Shown: positions 1 to 8,422 of the stretch, piece after piece | Layout: each line of letters starts with the position of its first letter | How positions within the stretch are numbered: position 1 is the first letter of the stretch | From: Streptomyces cinnabarinus | Lineage (GTDB): Bacteria > Actinomycetota > Actinomycetes > Streptomycetales > Streptomycetaceae | Assembly: GCF_027270315.1 (NCBI RefSeq) | Contig: NZ_CP114413.1 | Location: 3,596,001 to 3,660,000, forward strand | DNA length: 64,000 nt | Reading direction: 5' to 3' | Translations under genes and position numbers: made by a program | Notes under the pieces: generated by a model | The model's input: the letters and a program-made list of their open reading frames with translations, nothing else | What the model was told of the DNA's origin: nothing | The model's database searches: none

Positions 1-1
1 C

Positions 2-895
2 CTGGCGGCGGTCGCCCTGTACGCGAGAACGAACTGGGGCGTGAACTTCGCGACGGTGGACCCCTTCAACGAACCGGCGTCGACCTGGTGGACCGCCTCC
101 GGCACACAGGAGGGCTGCCACCTCGACCCGGCCGTCCAGGCGGCCGTACTGCCGTACATGAGAAGCGAGTTGGACAAGCGCGGCCTGACCGGCGTCCGCA
201 TCTCGGCCTCGGACGAGACGAACTACGACACGGCGCGCAGCACCTGGTCGTCGTTCGGCTCGGCGACCAGGGCCCTGGTGTCGCAGGTCAACGTGCACGG
301 CTACCAGGGCACAGGCGGCCGCAGGGATCTCCTGTACACGGACGTGGTGACGACCGCGGGCAAGAAGCTGTGGAACTCGGAGACGGGCGACAGCGACGGC
401 ACGGGCCTGAGCATGGCACGCAACCTCTGCTACGACTTCCGCTGGCTGCACCCGACGGCCTGGTGCTACTGGCAGGTGATGGACCCGTCGACGGGCTGGG
501 CGATGATCGCGTACGACGCGAACACCCTCCAGCCGACGACCGTGCAGCCGAAGTACTACGTGATGGCCCAGTTCAGCCGCCACATCCGCCCCGGCATGAC
601 GATCCTGGACACAGGGGTGAGCTACGCGGCGGCGGCGTACGACGCGAGCGCGCGCCGCCTGGTGCTGGTCGCCGTGAACACCTCCTCGTCGTCGCAGACC
701 TTCACCTTCGACCTGTCCCGCTTCACGACGGTGACGGGTGGCTCGGGCGGCCTGGTGCCGCGCTGGAACACGGTGACGGGCGGAGGGGACATGTACCGCG
801 CTTACACGGATGCGTCTGTGAACGGGAAATCGGTGAGCGCGACGTTCGCGGCGGGGGCGGTGCAGACCCTTCAGGTGGACGGGGTGACGATCTGA
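2..895 (+). CDS. Secreted endo-beta-1,6-galactanase-like glycoside hydrolase (GH30), 5' end missing
   Basis: The reading frame is open from the window edge, so the signal peptide and first barrel strands are missing. The GTG at 41 is an internal valine. The visible part has a TIM-barrel catalytic acid/base segment, DPFNEP (Glu at 71-73), and a nucleophile segment, NSETGD (Glu at 380-382). This pair is the GH30 arrangement seen in fungal and actinobacterial endo-beta-1,6-galactanases. After the nucleophile comes a beta-rich tail typical of the GH30 side domain. It probably acts outside the cell on galactan side chains of plant arabinogalactan. The exact GH30 subfamily and substrate are inferred; family membership is fairly secure. 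Confidence 0.75.
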   Translation: MAAVALYARTNWGVNFATVDPFNEPASTWWTASGTQEGCHLDPAVQAAVLPYMRSELDKRGLTGVRISASDETNYDTARSTWSSFGSATRALVSQVNVHGYQGTGGRRDLLYTDVVTTAGKKLWNSETGDSDGTGLSMARNLCYDFRWLHPTAWCYWQVMDPSTGWAMIAYDANTLQPTTVQPKYYVMAQFSRHIRPGMTILDTGVSYAAAAYDASARRLVLVAVNTSSSSQTFTFDLSRFTTVTGGSGGLVPRWNTVTGGGDMYRAYTDASVNGKSVSATFAAGAVQTLQVDGVTI

Positions 896-962
896 TCTCC
901 CCCGGGGTGCCTGGCCTGCGCATATCTCACGCTCGCCGGGCCCCCGCAGTACGGTGTCCCTC

Positions 963-1976
963 ATGCGCCCCGACACGCCTGCCGAGAACGTCGACCACAA
1001 CGCCGAAGCGGCACGCCTGGAGCGGACCGCCGGCCTGTACCCCGAGGACGCCGAAGCCCTGCTCCTGCGGGCCGCGGCCCATCTGGAACTGGCCGGCGCC
1101 CGCCCCGCCGCGTCCACGCTCTACGACCGTCTGCTGTCGTCCCCGGCCTCACTGGAGCACCCGCACCTGGTCAGGTCCCTGAAGGCCGCGAACCTCTGGG
1201 AGTACGGCCATGAGGCGGAGGCCCGAGCGATCATCGACGGCGTCCGCGCGGAGGCGCCCCGGGACCCGGCGCCCTGGGTGATCGTGGCGGAGGCCCTGGA
1301 AGCACACGACGAGCTGGAGGCAGCGCAGGAGACGTTCACGGAGGGTGTACGCCTGCTGCTGACGGACGTGGCGGAGCCCCCGTACTCGACGCATCCGCTG
1401 CTGTACGGCCGGCACCGGGTGCGCAGGATGCTGGGCGTGGCGCATGACGAATGGGACAGGCTGGCGGACGCGCTGCACCCCTCCGCCGTCTCCCTCGACG
1501 AACTCCACGACCCGAAGCGCGTCTGGTCCCTCGGCTCGGACAACCCGGCGGAACTGACGGCGGAGATCAACCGCCTCCGCGCGGAACTGGGCGCCTACCG
1601 GGAGGCCCTGTCCCGCCCGTTCCCGGTGGCGGTGCTGCACTGGCCGGAGCCCGAACTGACGGAACTCCTGGGGGCGTACCCGACCCTCGCGGAGGAGTAC
1701 CCGTCCCACGCCACCCACCTGTCGACGATAGAGACGTCCCTGCGCGAACTCGCCTCCTCCGGCACCCCGAACCTGGGCATCGTGACGGGCACGGTCCCGT
1801 CGTACGAGGCCTTCGCAGCGTCGGAGGCCTCGTCCCCGGGCGAGGTGTCACTCCTGCCGCAGTACGCGACGACGCTGGCGGCACGGGGGCGGGCCGTGCA
1901 GTGGCCGCCGCAGCGGGGGGCGGTGTGCTGGTGCGGGTCGGGGCGGGGGTATGGGGGGTGTCATGGGGCGGAGTGA
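963..1976 (+). CDS. TPR-like protein with C-terminal SEC-C zinc motif
   Basis: A 337-residue soluble protein. The first third is helical and alanine/leucine-rich with TPR-like spacing. The last residues carry CWCGSGRGYGGCHG, a SEC-C motif (CxC...C/H) like the one that binds zinc at the SecA C-terminus. SEC-C in a protein without SecA domains is common in actinobacteria and the function is unknown; binding a partner protein or nucleic acid is a guess. The ATG at 963 is preferred over a GTG at 954 because neither has a clear ribosome-binding site and ATG is the commoner start. It lies in the same direction as the upstream galactanase but is probably an independent unit. Confidence 0.75.
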   Translation: MRPDTPAENVDHNAEAARLERTAGLYPEDAEALLLRAAAHLELAGARPAASTLYDRLLSSPASLEHPHLVRSLKAANLWEYGHEAEARAIIDGVRAEAPRDPAPWVIVAEALEAHDELEAAQETFTEGVRLLLTDVAEPPYSTHPLLYGRHRVRRMLGVAHDEWDRLADALHPSAVSLDELHDPKRVWSLGSDNPAELTAEINRLRAELGAYREALSRPFPVAVLHWPEPELTELLGAYPTLAEEYPSHATHLSTIETSLRELASSGTPNLGIVTGTVPSYEAFAASEASSPGEVSLLPQYATTLAARGRAVQWPPQRGAVCWCGSGRGYGGCHGAE

Positions 1977-2007
1977 CCAGGTAACGGGCTAACCGCCTGA
2001 CCGGACC

Positions 2008-2475
2008 TCACCCGGTACGCCCCTCAACGGCAGCGGCCACGTCATCAAGATCCTTGGCGATGGCCTTGCTGACCGCCCGCTCACCCACCCGACCCAGCAC
2101 CTTGGTCAGCACAGCCATGACCCCACCCCCGGTGGTGGTCCCCGTGAACGTCATGCGGACGGTAGTCGTCACCGGCCCGTCCGCACGCAGGTCCCACTCC
2201 GACACATAGTGCGAACCGTGCGACTCGGCCTCCACGACATACCGCGCAGGCACCTCACAGGCGGTCACCCACATCTCCTCGGTGGCGTCCTTCCCGAACA
2301 TCCGCCGGGTCTCCCGCCAACGGGTACCCACCCCGAAGCCCCCTTCCGAGAGCACCTCGACCTTCGTGACACCGGTGAGGACACGCTCCATACCCGGAAG
2401 ATCGGTAAGCGCTGCCCACACCGTGGCTTGATCTGCGGCGATACGGCGCTCGACTGCGACGGTCTTTCTGGTCAT
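2008..2475 (-). CDS. SRPBCC (START/Bet v1-like) family protein
   Basis: 155 residues. The N-terminus (VAVERRIAADQATVWAALTD) has the usual beta-strand followed by the helix that opens the hydrophobic cavity of polyketide cyclase/dehydrase-like SRPBCC proteins. A C-terminal long helix (residues about 120-150) closes the fold. No catalytic residues can be assigned; the family binds hydrophobic ligands. It converges with the SEC-C gene, with about 30 bp between the stop codons. It marks the left border beyond which base composition drops. Confidence 0.75.
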   Translation of the reverse strand: MTRKTVAVERRIAADQATVWAALTDLPGMERVLTGVTKVEVLSEGGFGVGTRWRETRRMFGKDATEEMWVTACEVPARYVVEAESHGSHYVSEWDLRADGPVTTTVRMTFTGTTTGGGVMAVLTKVLGRVGERAVSKAIAKDLDDVAAAVEGRTG

Positions 2476-2576
2476 GGGTCCATGAAAGCAGCGAGCTCCG
2501 ATAGCCGCCCGCTGCGAGGTGTCAGAGCTGCCTGCTACAACAGAGCCACTGCTATGTGAGGGATTGGGGATACGGC

Positions 2577-5500
2577 GTGGCTCTGCCGGGGGATCTGTCT
2601 CAGCCTGTCGCAGGTGTTTACGAAGAACTCGTCACGCAACGCATGCAGGAGCAGATGGAGCAGCTGAATGCAGCAGGCTGGAAAGCCATCGATGGCGAGG
2701 TCAGCAAGGAATCATCACCCCACGTAATCGCCCGGCATATCGGACGGGCTGTGGGCCATCGACTCAGCCAGCTCCCTCCTGACCAGCGCGTCGCCGTAGC
2801 CAACCAGATCATCGAGTCACTCGCATCCAGTGATGGTGTCGAGCTCATCGCCGATGGGCCTCGCCAGCTCCTTGCGCTGGCCGAGAAAGAAGCTCCTGGC
2901 GTCTACGCAATGCGCCCGCTTACCCCCCTCTCAGAGACCGCCCTCATCACCAACTCACCTGAGGATCCAAGCCTCGGTAGTGAGCTGCGTGCTGAGCTGG
3001 CGACCGCAGATCGCATCGATCTGCTCTGTGCCTTCGTCAAGTGGTACGGGCTACGCGTGCTTGAGGACTCTCTCCGCGCCGCTAAGGAGCGAGGCGTCCC
3101 GATTCGCGTTATTACGACCACCTATATCGGTGCAACCGACCGTCACGCGCTCGACCGACTCGTTCGCGACTTCGGCGCTGAGGTGAAGGTCAACTACGAG
3201 ACTCGCTCGACACGTCTTCACGCAAAGGCATGGCTGTTTCGCCGTAAGAGCGGCTTCGATACGGCTTACGTCGGTAGCTCCAACCTTTCAAGGGCAGCAC
3301 TACTCGACGGGCTGGAGTGGAACGTACGCCTGTCTTCGGTGGCCACGCCAGTGGTGCTCAACAAGTTCGAGGCCACCTTCGACGCTTACTGGAACGACAT
3401 CGCTTTCGAGCTCTACGACCCGGATCGCGACGCGCTCAAGCTGGATGAGGCTCTAGGCGTAGCAGGTGGTTCGACAGCTGGACAAGACTTCAAGATCAGC
3501 CTCTCTGGTCTTGAAGTTCGGCCGTACCCACATCAGGCCGACATGCTGGAGCGACTTCACGTCGAGCGGGAAGTCCGAGGTCACCGCCACAACTTGCTCG
3601 TTGCTGCGACTGGTACGGGCAAGACCGTGATGGCCGCCCTTGACTACCGCGACCTACACAAGCAGTTGGGTGGCAAGCAGTACCCGAGGCTTCTCTTCGT
3701 GGCACACCGCAAAGAGATTCTGCTGCAGTCCTTGCGTAAGTATCGCGAAGTACTCGATGACGCATCTTTCGGGGAGGTTCTCTTCAGCGGTGAACTACCG
3801 CGCGACTGGAAGCACGTCTTCGCTAGTGTCCAGTCACTCACCGACCAGCGGCTCGACCAGTTCGACCCAGAGCACTTCGACATCATCGTCGTAGACGAGT
3901 TCCACCATGCCACCGCTACGACGTACCGCCGCGTCCTCAACCACTTCAAGCCGAAGCAGCTCCTGGGGCTAACCGCCACTCCAGAACGTGCGGACGGTCT
4001 CAACGTTCAAGACGAGTTCTTTGACGGACGGATCGCCGCCGAGATGCGGCTGTGGGAAGCCCTCGACAACGACCTCCTCTGCCCGTTCCATTACTTCGGT
4101 CTGCCCGACGGCACGGACCTCACCCGCCTCAACTGGCGTTCGGGAACATACGATCAAAGCCAGCTCGGTGAGCTGTTCTCCGCCGATCACGCCCGGGCAC
4201 GCATCGTCATCAAACAGGTACGGGACAAGGTCTCCGACCCGATGAGCATGCGCGCACTCGGCTTCTGTGTCAGTAGGAAGCACGCTCACTTCATGGCGCA
4301 GTGCTTCCAGAGTGCAGGCTTCAAGGCCGCGGCCTTGGACAGCGAGTCAAAGCCCGAAGTCCGTGATCGGGTACTCGCCCAGCTCAAGGCCGGAGAGATC
4401 CAAGTCGTCTTCTCGGTAGACCTCTTCAACGAGGGCTTGGACATCCCTGACGTCGATACGCTGCTCCTCCTGCGCCCGACTAGCAGCGCCACCATCTTCC
4501 TTCAACAACTCGGTCGGGGCCTCCGCCGCACGCCAGACAAGCCCGTGCTCACAGTGCTCGACTTCATCGGCCAGCATCGTGCCGAGTTCAGGTTCGAGGA
4601 GCAGTTCCGTGCGATGACGAACTTGTCGCGCAACCGGCTTCTTGAGCACGCTGAGCACGACTTTCCGTTGCTGCCATCGGGCTGCCAGATCATCCTCGAA
4701 GGCAAGTCGAAGGACCTGGTCCTGGAGAACATCCGCACCCAGATCAAGGCCAACGTCCAGACCCTTGCCAAGGAAGTCAAGACGTTTGACACACCCCTGC
4801 TCGCCGACTACCTCAAGGAGAGCCGTCGTGAGATCAGGGAGTTGTATAAGGCGAGCAACTCATGGACTTCCGTGCTACGCCGAGCCAGCATGACTGACCT
4901 CCCCGAACAGACCGGCGAGGAAGACCTACTGAAGCGAGTGCACGCGTTCTTGCACGTGGATGACCTCGAACGCGCTGACGTCTACGCTCGCTTGTTGAGT
5001 GATGACGCGCCCACGTACGAGTCCCTGAATCCGAGGGACAAGACTCTCGCCCGCATGCTGTTCTTCAACCTCTGGGACAAGGCTGGAGGCTTCACTTCGT
5101 ACTCAGAAGGGCTCGAATCGCTCCGTGTACAGCGAGCCCTCCGCAGCGAACTGCGGCAGGTACTTAAGCATGTAATGGGGCAGGCCGACCACTTCCCGAT
5201 CCATCTCGAAGGCCCGCACGCACACATCCCGCTGAAAGTCCACAGCGCCTACAACCGCTCCGAGATCCTCGCCGCGCTAGGTGTCGCCCGGCTCAGTGGT
5301 CAGATGCCTGGATCCTTTGCCCAGGGCGTTCTGTGGGACGAGCCCATCCAGACGGATGCTCTGCTGATCACCCTCGAAAAGAACGAGAAGGACTTCTCAC
5401 CCAGCGTCCGGTACAAGGACTACGCCCTGAGCCCCTCCCTCTTCCACTGGGAGTCGCAGAGCACAACCGCGGAGACCTCACCCACCGGGCTGCGCTACCA

Positions 5501-5705
5501 GCAGCACACTCAACGCGGAAGCCATGTGCTGATGTTCATGCGGCGCTATAAGGACACCGATATCGGCAAGGCCCAACCATGGATGCTGCTCGGCCCGGCG
5601 ACTTACGTCCAGCACAAGGGCAGCAAGCCCATGGCCATCACCTGGCAGTTGCATCACGAACTGCCTGCGGATGTCTGGTCATACTCGGCGATCACCGCGG
5701 GGTAG
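2577..5705 (+). CDS. PLD-nuclease / DEAD-like helicase / DUF3427 protein
   Basis: A 1042-residue multidomain protein. Residues about 120-260 form a phospholipase-D-type nuclease half: HAKAW (His215, Lys217) followed by GSSNLS from residue 233. Then comes an SF2 helicase: Walker A ATGTGKT with Lys349, Walker B DEFH at 440-443, the LTATP motif, and motif VI QQLGRGLRR near 643-651. The remaining C-terminus matches the DUF3427 type. One HKD motif per chain implies dimerisation for nuclease activity. I place the start at GTG 2577, behind GGGGA with 6-nt spacing; GTG 2556 has no ribosome-binding site. Proteins of this layout are usually counted as DNA-processing or defence enzymes, which is inference here. 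Codon use is less GC-biased than in the flanking genes. Confidence 0.85.
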   Translation: MALPGDLSQPVAGVYEELVTQRMQEQMEQLNAAGWKAIDGEVSKESSPHVIARHIGRAVGHRLSQLPPDQRVAVANQIIESLASSDGVELIADGPRQLLALAEKEAPGVYAMRPLTPLSETALITNSPEDPSLGSELRAELATADRIDLLCAFVKWYGLRVLEDSLRAAKERGVPIRVITTTYIGATDRHALDRLVRDFGAEVKVNYETRSTRLHAKAWLFRRKSGFDTAYVGSSNLSRAALLDGLEWNVRLSSVATPVVLNKFEATFDAYWNDIAFELYDPDRDALKLDEALGVAGGSTAGQDFKISLSGLEVRPYPHQADMLERLHVEREVRGHRHNLLVAATGTGKTVMAALDYRDLHKQLGGKQYPRLLFVAHRKEILLQSLRKYREVLDDASFGEVLFSGELPRDWKHVFASVQSLTDQRLDQFDPEHFDIIVVDEFHHATATTYRRVLNHFKPKQLLGLTATPERADGLNVQDEFFDGRIAAEMRLWEALDNDLLCPFHYFGLPDGTDLTRLNWRSGTYDQSQLGELFSADHARARIVIKQVRDKVSDPMSMRALGFCVSRKHAHFMAQCFQSAGFKAAALDSESKPEVRDRVLAQLKAGEIQVVFSVDLFNEGLDIPDVDTLLLLRPTSSATIFLQQLGRGLRRTPDKPVLTVLDFIGQHRAEFRFEEQFRAMTNLSRNRLLEHAEHDFPLLPSGCQIILEGKSKDLVLENIRTQIKANVQTLAKEVKTFDTPLLADYLKESRREIRELYKASNSWTSVLRRASMTDLPEQTGEEDLLKRVHAFLHVDDLERADVYARLLSDDAPTYESLNPRDKTLARMLFFNLWDKAGGFTSYSEGLESLRVQRALRSELRQVLKHVMGQADHFPIHLEGPHAHIPLKVHSAYNRSEILAALGVARLSGQMPGSFAQGVLWDEPIQTDALLITLEKNEKDFSPSVRYKDYALSPSLFHWESQSTTAETSPTGLRYQQHTQRGSHVLMFMRRYKDTDIGKAQPWMLLGPATYVQHKGSKPMAITWQLHHELPADVWSYSAITAG

Positions 5706-5722
5706 CCGACGATGAGGATCCG

Positions 5723-6298
5723 CTAACTGACCGGCTGCTGTGGATCACGCACTATTTCTCCCGCCCTCTGGAGAAAGGCCGCATGGGCTTGCGCCATCTC
5801 TTCCTTAGCCTGGGTAAAGCGGAACCAGGCTGCGCTCATACTCTCGGGGTTCGCGCCCGCTACCGCCAACAAGGAGGCCACTGCCGCTATCGCCCTCTCC
5901 GTCAGGGTGTAGGCCAGTTCGTTTGCCTCACTTGGCCCCCAGAGTGCCAACTGGCTTGTTTTCGCCTGCACTTCAAGCGTGCCGTCGCCCAACTCCCGCC
6001 TTGCCGCGGCATCAAGTCCACCGCCGCTTCGCACCTCGGGGGCGATACGAGTGAGTACTTCATCGAGTACGGCATAGGCCGCAAAGAGCGCAGCAAAGGA
6101 CTGGTGCCGCTGACTCCGCACCCACTGCCAGTGCTCTGCCGCCGCCTGACCGTGCACCTGGGCGAGAGCTGCTTCAACTGCCTTACGCCCGCCGGCTTCC
6201 GCTCCACCCTTGGCATACCTACCAGCAATCACGGCCCCAATGACTGCAGATGCGAATGCGATACCAGCCGCGACGAGAGTCCCCGTTGTCTCACCCAT
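5723..6298 (-). CDS. Hypothetical one-pass membrane protein
   Basis: 191 residues, unrecognised. An N-terminal hydrophobic helix (about residues 6-26, TLVAAGIAFASAVIGAVIAG) would anchor it. The rest is an alanine/glutamate-rich, largely helical cytoplasmic region with several tryptophans. Start ATG 6298 is chosen because GAGGA lies 8 nt upstream; an in-frame ATG at 6331 lacks one. It converges on the helicase gene, with 17 bp between the stops, and diverges from the SRA-reader gene at 6401. The lower GC matches the island. This layout (TM helix plus a helical tail) recurs next to defence genes, but nothing in the sequence proves a role. Confidence 0.7.
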   Translation of the reverse strand: MGETTGTLVAAGIAFASAVIGAVIAGRYAKGGAEAGGRKAVEAALAQVHGQAAAEHWQWVRSQRHQSFAALFAAYAVLDEVLTRIAPEVRSGGGLDAAARRELGDGTLEVQAKTSQLALWGPSEANELAYTLTERAIAAVASLLAVAGANPESMSAAWFRFTQAKEEMAQAHAAFLQRAGEIVRDPQQPVS

Positions 6299-6400
6299 CG
6301 CACCATCCTCGCCTGCGCCCGACACGGCCACAAACGACCTTCCAGACGAACTGCATCACCTGCCACACCCTTCGAACAGTGAACGCACTAGCCTCAGCAC

Positions 6401-7432
6401 ATGACGACAGCACCCTCCGGGTTCCAGCCCGGCGACATCCTGACGCGTAAGCAGATCCACCCCGTACTTGGCGGCTCTGGCTTTGCCGGAATCTGTCCCG
6501 CCAAGGAGAAGCGCAACGTCCTCATTTTCTCCGACAGCAAGGCTGGCCAACGCTTCGGCTATCGCGATGGATGGCTTGCCGAAGATGACGACCACGGTCC
6601 TGTATTCACCTACACCGGCACAGGACAACAGGGCAACCAGGCCTTCGAAGGCGGCAACTTATCCATCCTGGAGCACGCCAGGATGGGACGCACTCTGCAT
6701 CTATTCATCGCCGTGGGCAAGGTTCCCGGAAGCGCCATGCGAACGCACAGGTACATCGGGATGTTCAAGCTCGACGAGCGTAAGCCGTTCGAGATACGCG
6801 AGGCCAAAGATGAGTTGGGCCAGGATCGCGACGTCATCGTCTTCCGACTGCGCCCCATCGGCCACTACATTCGGGAAGCGTCTGACACTCTCGAACCAGC
6901 ACCCCAATCCAGAATGAGGTTCAGTCGAACCGCAGGCCGCTACACCCGAGCAACTCGACGTCAGAGCCGCGTACGGCGGCCACAGACTGACGTCGACCAG
7001 GTAGCAGCAGCCCGCGATGATCTGGCGGATGCGTTCGAGGAGCGTGAGGCCGCAGGCGGGGAAACGATTGGTCAACTAGACCTATCGATGCGGAACTCAA
7101 CCTCCCGGCTCATGTTCGACCTATACAACCCAACCAACAACACGGTGTATGAGCCGACAGGCACCGCGGCGAGCGAGTCCATCACGCAAGCTCTGGCTCA
7201 ACTCCTACGCGCACGACGCTACTTGAATGAGATCCCACACGATCAGCCGCTGCACCTGATGGTGCTGGCACCGACCCTCCCCAATGTGGATCTCCGCGAC
7301 CTGCTCGCAGAACACGGGATTGGCCTCGTGTACCGCAACGACAGCGGCGGCTTCTCCGAGTTTGAGATAGGCAGGTCCACAAGCAGCACACCACATGCTT
7401 TCCGCTGCCTGAATTGCCCCATACCCGCTTAA
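6401..7432 (+). CDS. ScoMcrA-like SRA-domain protein with degenerate PD-(D/E)XK-type C-terminus
   Basis: 343 residues. Residues about 8-165 match my memory of the ScoMcrA-type SRA domain: GDILTRKQIH, a GG-x-GFAGI turn, GYRDGW, and YTGTGQ (Tyr71) with a following GN and LHLF strand. That domain reads modified bases in modification-dependent restriction enzymes. After a basic linker, residues about 235-330 resemble the nuclease half of related proteins (FDLY, then a serine-rich helix, then the strand LMVLAP). Asp240 and Glu251 are present, but the usual E-x-K lysine is Thr253, so cleavage activity may be lost. A TTA leucine codon lies at 6659-6661. There is no good ribosome-binding site; TAGCCT 6 nt before the ATG suggests a leaderless transcript. 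Confidence 0.65.
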   Translation: MTTAPSGFQPGDILTRKQIHPVLGGSGFAGICPAKEKRNVLIFSDSKAGQRFGYRDGWLAEDDDHGPVFTYTGTGQQGNQAFEGGNLSILEHARMGRTLHLFIAVGKVPGSAMRTHRYIGMFKLDERKPFEIREAKDELGQDRDVIVFRLRPIGHYIREASDTLEPAPQSRMRFSRTAGRYTRATRRQSRVRRPQTDVDQVAAARDDLADAFEEREAAGGETIGQLDLSMRNSTSRLMFDLYNPTNNTVYEPTGTAASESITQALAQLLRARRYLNEIPHDQPLHLMVLAPTLPNVDLRDLLAEHGIGLVYRNDSGGFSEFEIGRSTSSTPHAFRCLNCPIPA

Positions 7433-7480
7433 GTCCACCGCAGATCGGACTGCAAACCAGGTGCACCTGCCCAGGAGGCT

Positions 7481-8152
7481 CTAAGTCACTCCAAGCGAAC
7501 ATCGGTGGCGCCCAAGCGAAGCCACTTCAAAGGACTCCTGCGCTTCTTCGAGTAGCAATTCGGGATCAAGCCCGTGAGCCTGAGTCCAGCACAGGAGATC
7601 GACAATCAGGCTCGCGGCGCCCTTGGCCGCCTGATCGAGGGGCGCAACGCCCGCCCCCGTAAAGCGTGCGACATGGGCATCGTACGAGGACAGCAACCCG
7701 TCAGCGCGGGAGACGCGTTGGTCCTGAACATGTCCGTTGGGGGATGTGAGCGTTGTGGCCAGCTCGCACCACGTCGCCTTCCCGGCAGACGTACGGCGCA
7801 CGCCCCATCTCTCCGACATCGCGTCAACGAGTGCGAGACCACGGCCTCTCTCGTCATGAGTTCCGGCGCAGTCGAGTGTCGGGACCGCGTCCGCATGCGG
7901 GTCCTGCACTTCCAGGTGGAGCTTTGTGCCGTTCATACAGACAGCAAGCACTGCGGGAGCACCTAACCCCACATGCTTGACTACGTTGGTGGCCAACTCA
8001 GTGACGCAGAGCTGAGCGTCCTCGAGCACACCAAGCAGTCCCCAGTACGTGAGATGCAGGCGCATGATCCGACGCAGAGCAGGCACCTCTCTTGGAGCGG
8101 CCTGAAAGGGAACCTCCCACCCTTTACGGGGTACGCAGTTGTCGTGGTTCAC
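7481..8152 (-). CDS. RsbW-like ATP-binding protein (HATPase_c) with C-terminal extension
   Basis: 223 residues. Residues about 25-140 form a histidine-kinase-like ATPase fold as in anti-sigma factors: N box TELATNVVKH, G1 box VQDPHAD, and G2 box DERGRGLALVD. There is no dimerisation/phosphoacceptor domain, so it is a free-standing ATPase of the RsbW/AbaA type. The extra 80 residues after about 140 are unrecognised. It diverges from the XRE gene at 8423; with the DUF397-like gene they make a whiJ/abaA-like set known from Streptomyces differentiation loci. A TTA codon at 7964-7966 (codon 63) suggests dependence on the bldA tRNA. Confidence 0.8.
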   Translation of the reverse strand: MNHDNCVPRKGWEVPFQAAPREVPALRRIMRLHLTYWGLLGVLEDAQLCVTELATNVVKHVGLGAPAVLAVCMNGTKLHLEVQDPHADAVPTLDCAGTHDERGRGLALVDAMSERWGVRRTSAGKATWCELATTLTSPNGHVQDQRVSRADGLLSSYDAHVARFTGAGVAPLDQAAKGAASLIVDLLCWTQAHGLDPELLLEEAQESFEVASLGRHRCSLGVT

Positions 8153-8330
8153 GTGCGGCCTCCTTGACTCAGTCGATCCATGCCACGCGTCACCCCCAGC
8201 GAGCAGTGGCCTGTCTCCCTGGCGCAGGCTCGCCGCCCCCAGGGCAGGAGAAGCCGACTAGCCTGCGCGATGCACTTCCGCTCGCTGCACGTGAGTAGCG
8301 CGATACTCAACGTAGAGACGCTGAGGTAAA

Positions 8331-8351
8331 TTTGCCATCCACTTCGGCAAA
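8331..8351. promoter_or_regulatory. Candidate operator in the XRE / ATPase divergent promoter
   Basis: An inverted repeat TTTGCC-N9-GGCAAA lies about 70 bp upstream of the XRE start, with a second GCC-containing copy just downstream. The position between divergent genes and the symmetry suit autoregulation by the adjacent XRE protein. This is inference; no -10/-35 pair is certain. Confidence 0.4.
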
Positions 8352-8422
8352 AATGCCTCGATCGTGGTTCGGGCATGGAAGACACGGCAGACTGCGGCTC
8401 AACGCAGACCGGAAGGAACGGC

